Shown here one piece after another: positions 63,223 to 64,000 of a stretch of DNA of 64,000 nt. How positions within the stretch are numbered: the first letter of the stretch is position 1; the number at the start of each line of letters is the position of its first letter. Source of the DNA: G963704535 sp963704535 (GTDB taxonomy: Bacteria; Chloroflexota; Chloroflexia; Chloroflexales; Roseiflexaceae); contig OY969916.1 in the NCBI GenBank assembly GCA_963704535.1, positions 3,968,001-4,032,000 on the forward strand. The letters are read 5' to 3'. The notes under the pieces are model-generated. The model ran no database searches and was not told where the DNA came from. It worked only from the letters and a program-made list of their open reading frames with translations. The position numbers were made by a program, and so were the translations under genes.

Positions 63223-64000
63223 GTGTCCCTCTTGAACACCGCCGCAGTCGAGAATGTCGATCGACTTGAACTGGTCGGCAAAGTGCGCGAAGCGCTCCAC
63301 GATCTGATGGACATCGAGCGCTACAGTTGGGACGAGCGTGGCGTGCTGACGCTGCGTGGGCGGCTGAGCGGCCCGCCTGAATCGCTCTACCGGGCCATCC
63401 GCGCCCGCCTGGAGGCGCTGGGCCTGACGCCATTTCTGCGCCGCAGCGGCGAGGAAGACGAGCTGCTGGCGCTTCCTGGCGTGGTCGAGCGAAGGCGTTC
63501 GCGGCTCTGGCTCCCGATCGCGCTGTTTCTGGCCACACTCTTCACCGTCCTGCTGACCGGCGCGCTCAACGAGTGGAACCAGTGCATCGAGGGCGTCGGA
63601 GGGCTTGTCCAGGCCCAGGTGGCGATCCTCAACAGCCCGGCGGCGCTGCTGGCCGGGCTGCCCTTCGCGGCGACGCTGCTGGGCATCCTATTCACCCACG
63701 AGATGGGCCACTATATCGTCGGGCGGCTGCGGCAGGCGCCGGTGAGCCTACCCTACTTTGTGCCCATGCCGCCCGGCTTGACGCTGTTCGGCACGATGGG
63801 GGCGGTGATCGTCCAACGTGAGCCGATGGAGGATCGCCGGACGATCCTGGAGGTCGGGATCGCCGGACCGCTGGCGGGGCTGCTGATCGCGATTCCACTG
63901 CTCCTCTACGGCCTGGGGACGTCGCCGGTCGGCCCGCCGCCAGCGCCACCGCCCGGCTGCCCGCCGTCCTACCTTCAGGAGGGCAATTCGCTGCTGTACG
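63223..64000 (+). CDS. Site-2 protease family (M50) membrane metalloprotease, partial
   Basis: The open frame runs off the right edge. Possible starts are GTG 63223 and TTG 63232, the latter with GAGG eight bases upstream. An N-terminal soluble part of about 85 residues ('LHDLMDIERYSWDERGVLTL') is followed by a helix (LWLPIALFLATLFTVLLTGA). Then comes 'LGILFTHEMGHYIVGRLRQA', with the zinc-binding HExxH as HEMGH, and 'VPMPPGLTLFGTMGAVIVQR'. These mark site-2 proteases that cut substrates within the membrane, often releasing transcription factors. The final ligand (usually an NPDG-type motif) is beyond the window. Confidence 0.9.
   Translation, partial: MSLLNTAAVENVDRLELVGKVREALHDLMDIERYSWDERGVLTLRGRLSGPPESLYRAIRARLEALGLTPFLRRSGEEDELLALPGVVERRRSRLWLPIALFLATLFTVLLTGALNEWNQCIEGVGGLVQAQVAILNSPAALLAGLPFAATLLGILFTHEMGHYIVGRLRQAPVSLPYFVPMPPGLTLFGTMGAVIVQREPMEDRRTILEVGIAGPLAGLLIAIPLLLYGLGTSPVGPPPAPPPGCPPSYLQEGNSLLY

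Noticed and set aside
63387..63949. Minus-strand frames across the site-2 protease gene
   Set aside because: The plus frame contains HEMGH and membrane helices and runs off the edge; the others are shadows.

Overview
The window looks like a Chloroflexota chromosome segment, probably from the filamentous Chloroflexia (Roseiflexaceae or Kouleothrix-like). I infer this from the high GC, the gene families (PASTA, STAS, site-2 protease and NurA proteins, a Tat lipoprotein sugar transporter) and the dense short intergenic repeats. It is not proven. No tRNA, rRNA or CRISPR array was seen.

Region 1 (1-10.3 kb) is a patchwork. It holds a partial regulator, a beta-helix protein, a PASTA membrane protein, a STAS membrane protein, an iron-permease-like protein and a thioredoxin-nuclease fusion. 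Between them lie decayed genes: a Tc-toxin remnant, a hydrolase tail, a two-component-sensor head and a methyltransferase. Small inverted-repeat elements are scattered through the region.

Region 2 (10.3-17.0 kb) is a sugar-acid operon: a Tat lipoprotein binding protein, two permeases, an enolase-superfamily dehydratase and a DapA-family aldolase. Region 3 (17.0-24.2 kb) has an integron-cassette relic with attC-like sequence, an IS110-type transposon, an alpha/beta hydrolase of lower GC, a pRiA4b ORF-3-like protein and an M28 membrane peptidase.

Region 4 (24.2-58.6 kb, minus strand) is one NRPS/PKS cluster. In transcription order it reads: FAAL-ACP-C-A(Ser)-PCP-[PqqD-like]-[GT-A-like]; C-A(Ser)-PCP-Cy-A(Cys)-PCP; TubC_N-C-A-PCP; KS-AT(malonyl)-ACP; C*-A(beta-Ala)-PCP; C-FkbH-PCP-C; A-PCP-E; MFS exporter. 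No thioesterase or reductase is present. The likely product is an N-acylated Ser-Ser-thiazoline/Cys polyketide-peptide with beta-alanine and a glycerate-type unit. A divergent XRE/NB-ARC/TPR regulator lies upstream. The window ends with NurA-like and site-2 protease genes.

The most unusual observation concerns short inverted-repeat sequences that fill the intergenic regions. Sequences of the same kind also sit inside the NRPS/PKS genes, nearly always readable in frame. They occupy three recurrent loops of the adenylation domains and one position in the PKS protein. This looks like a system of protein-embedded repeats, comparable in concept to Rickettsia palindromic elements. Separately, many genes carry single-base frameshifts between otherwise intact domains, which may be sequencing errors.
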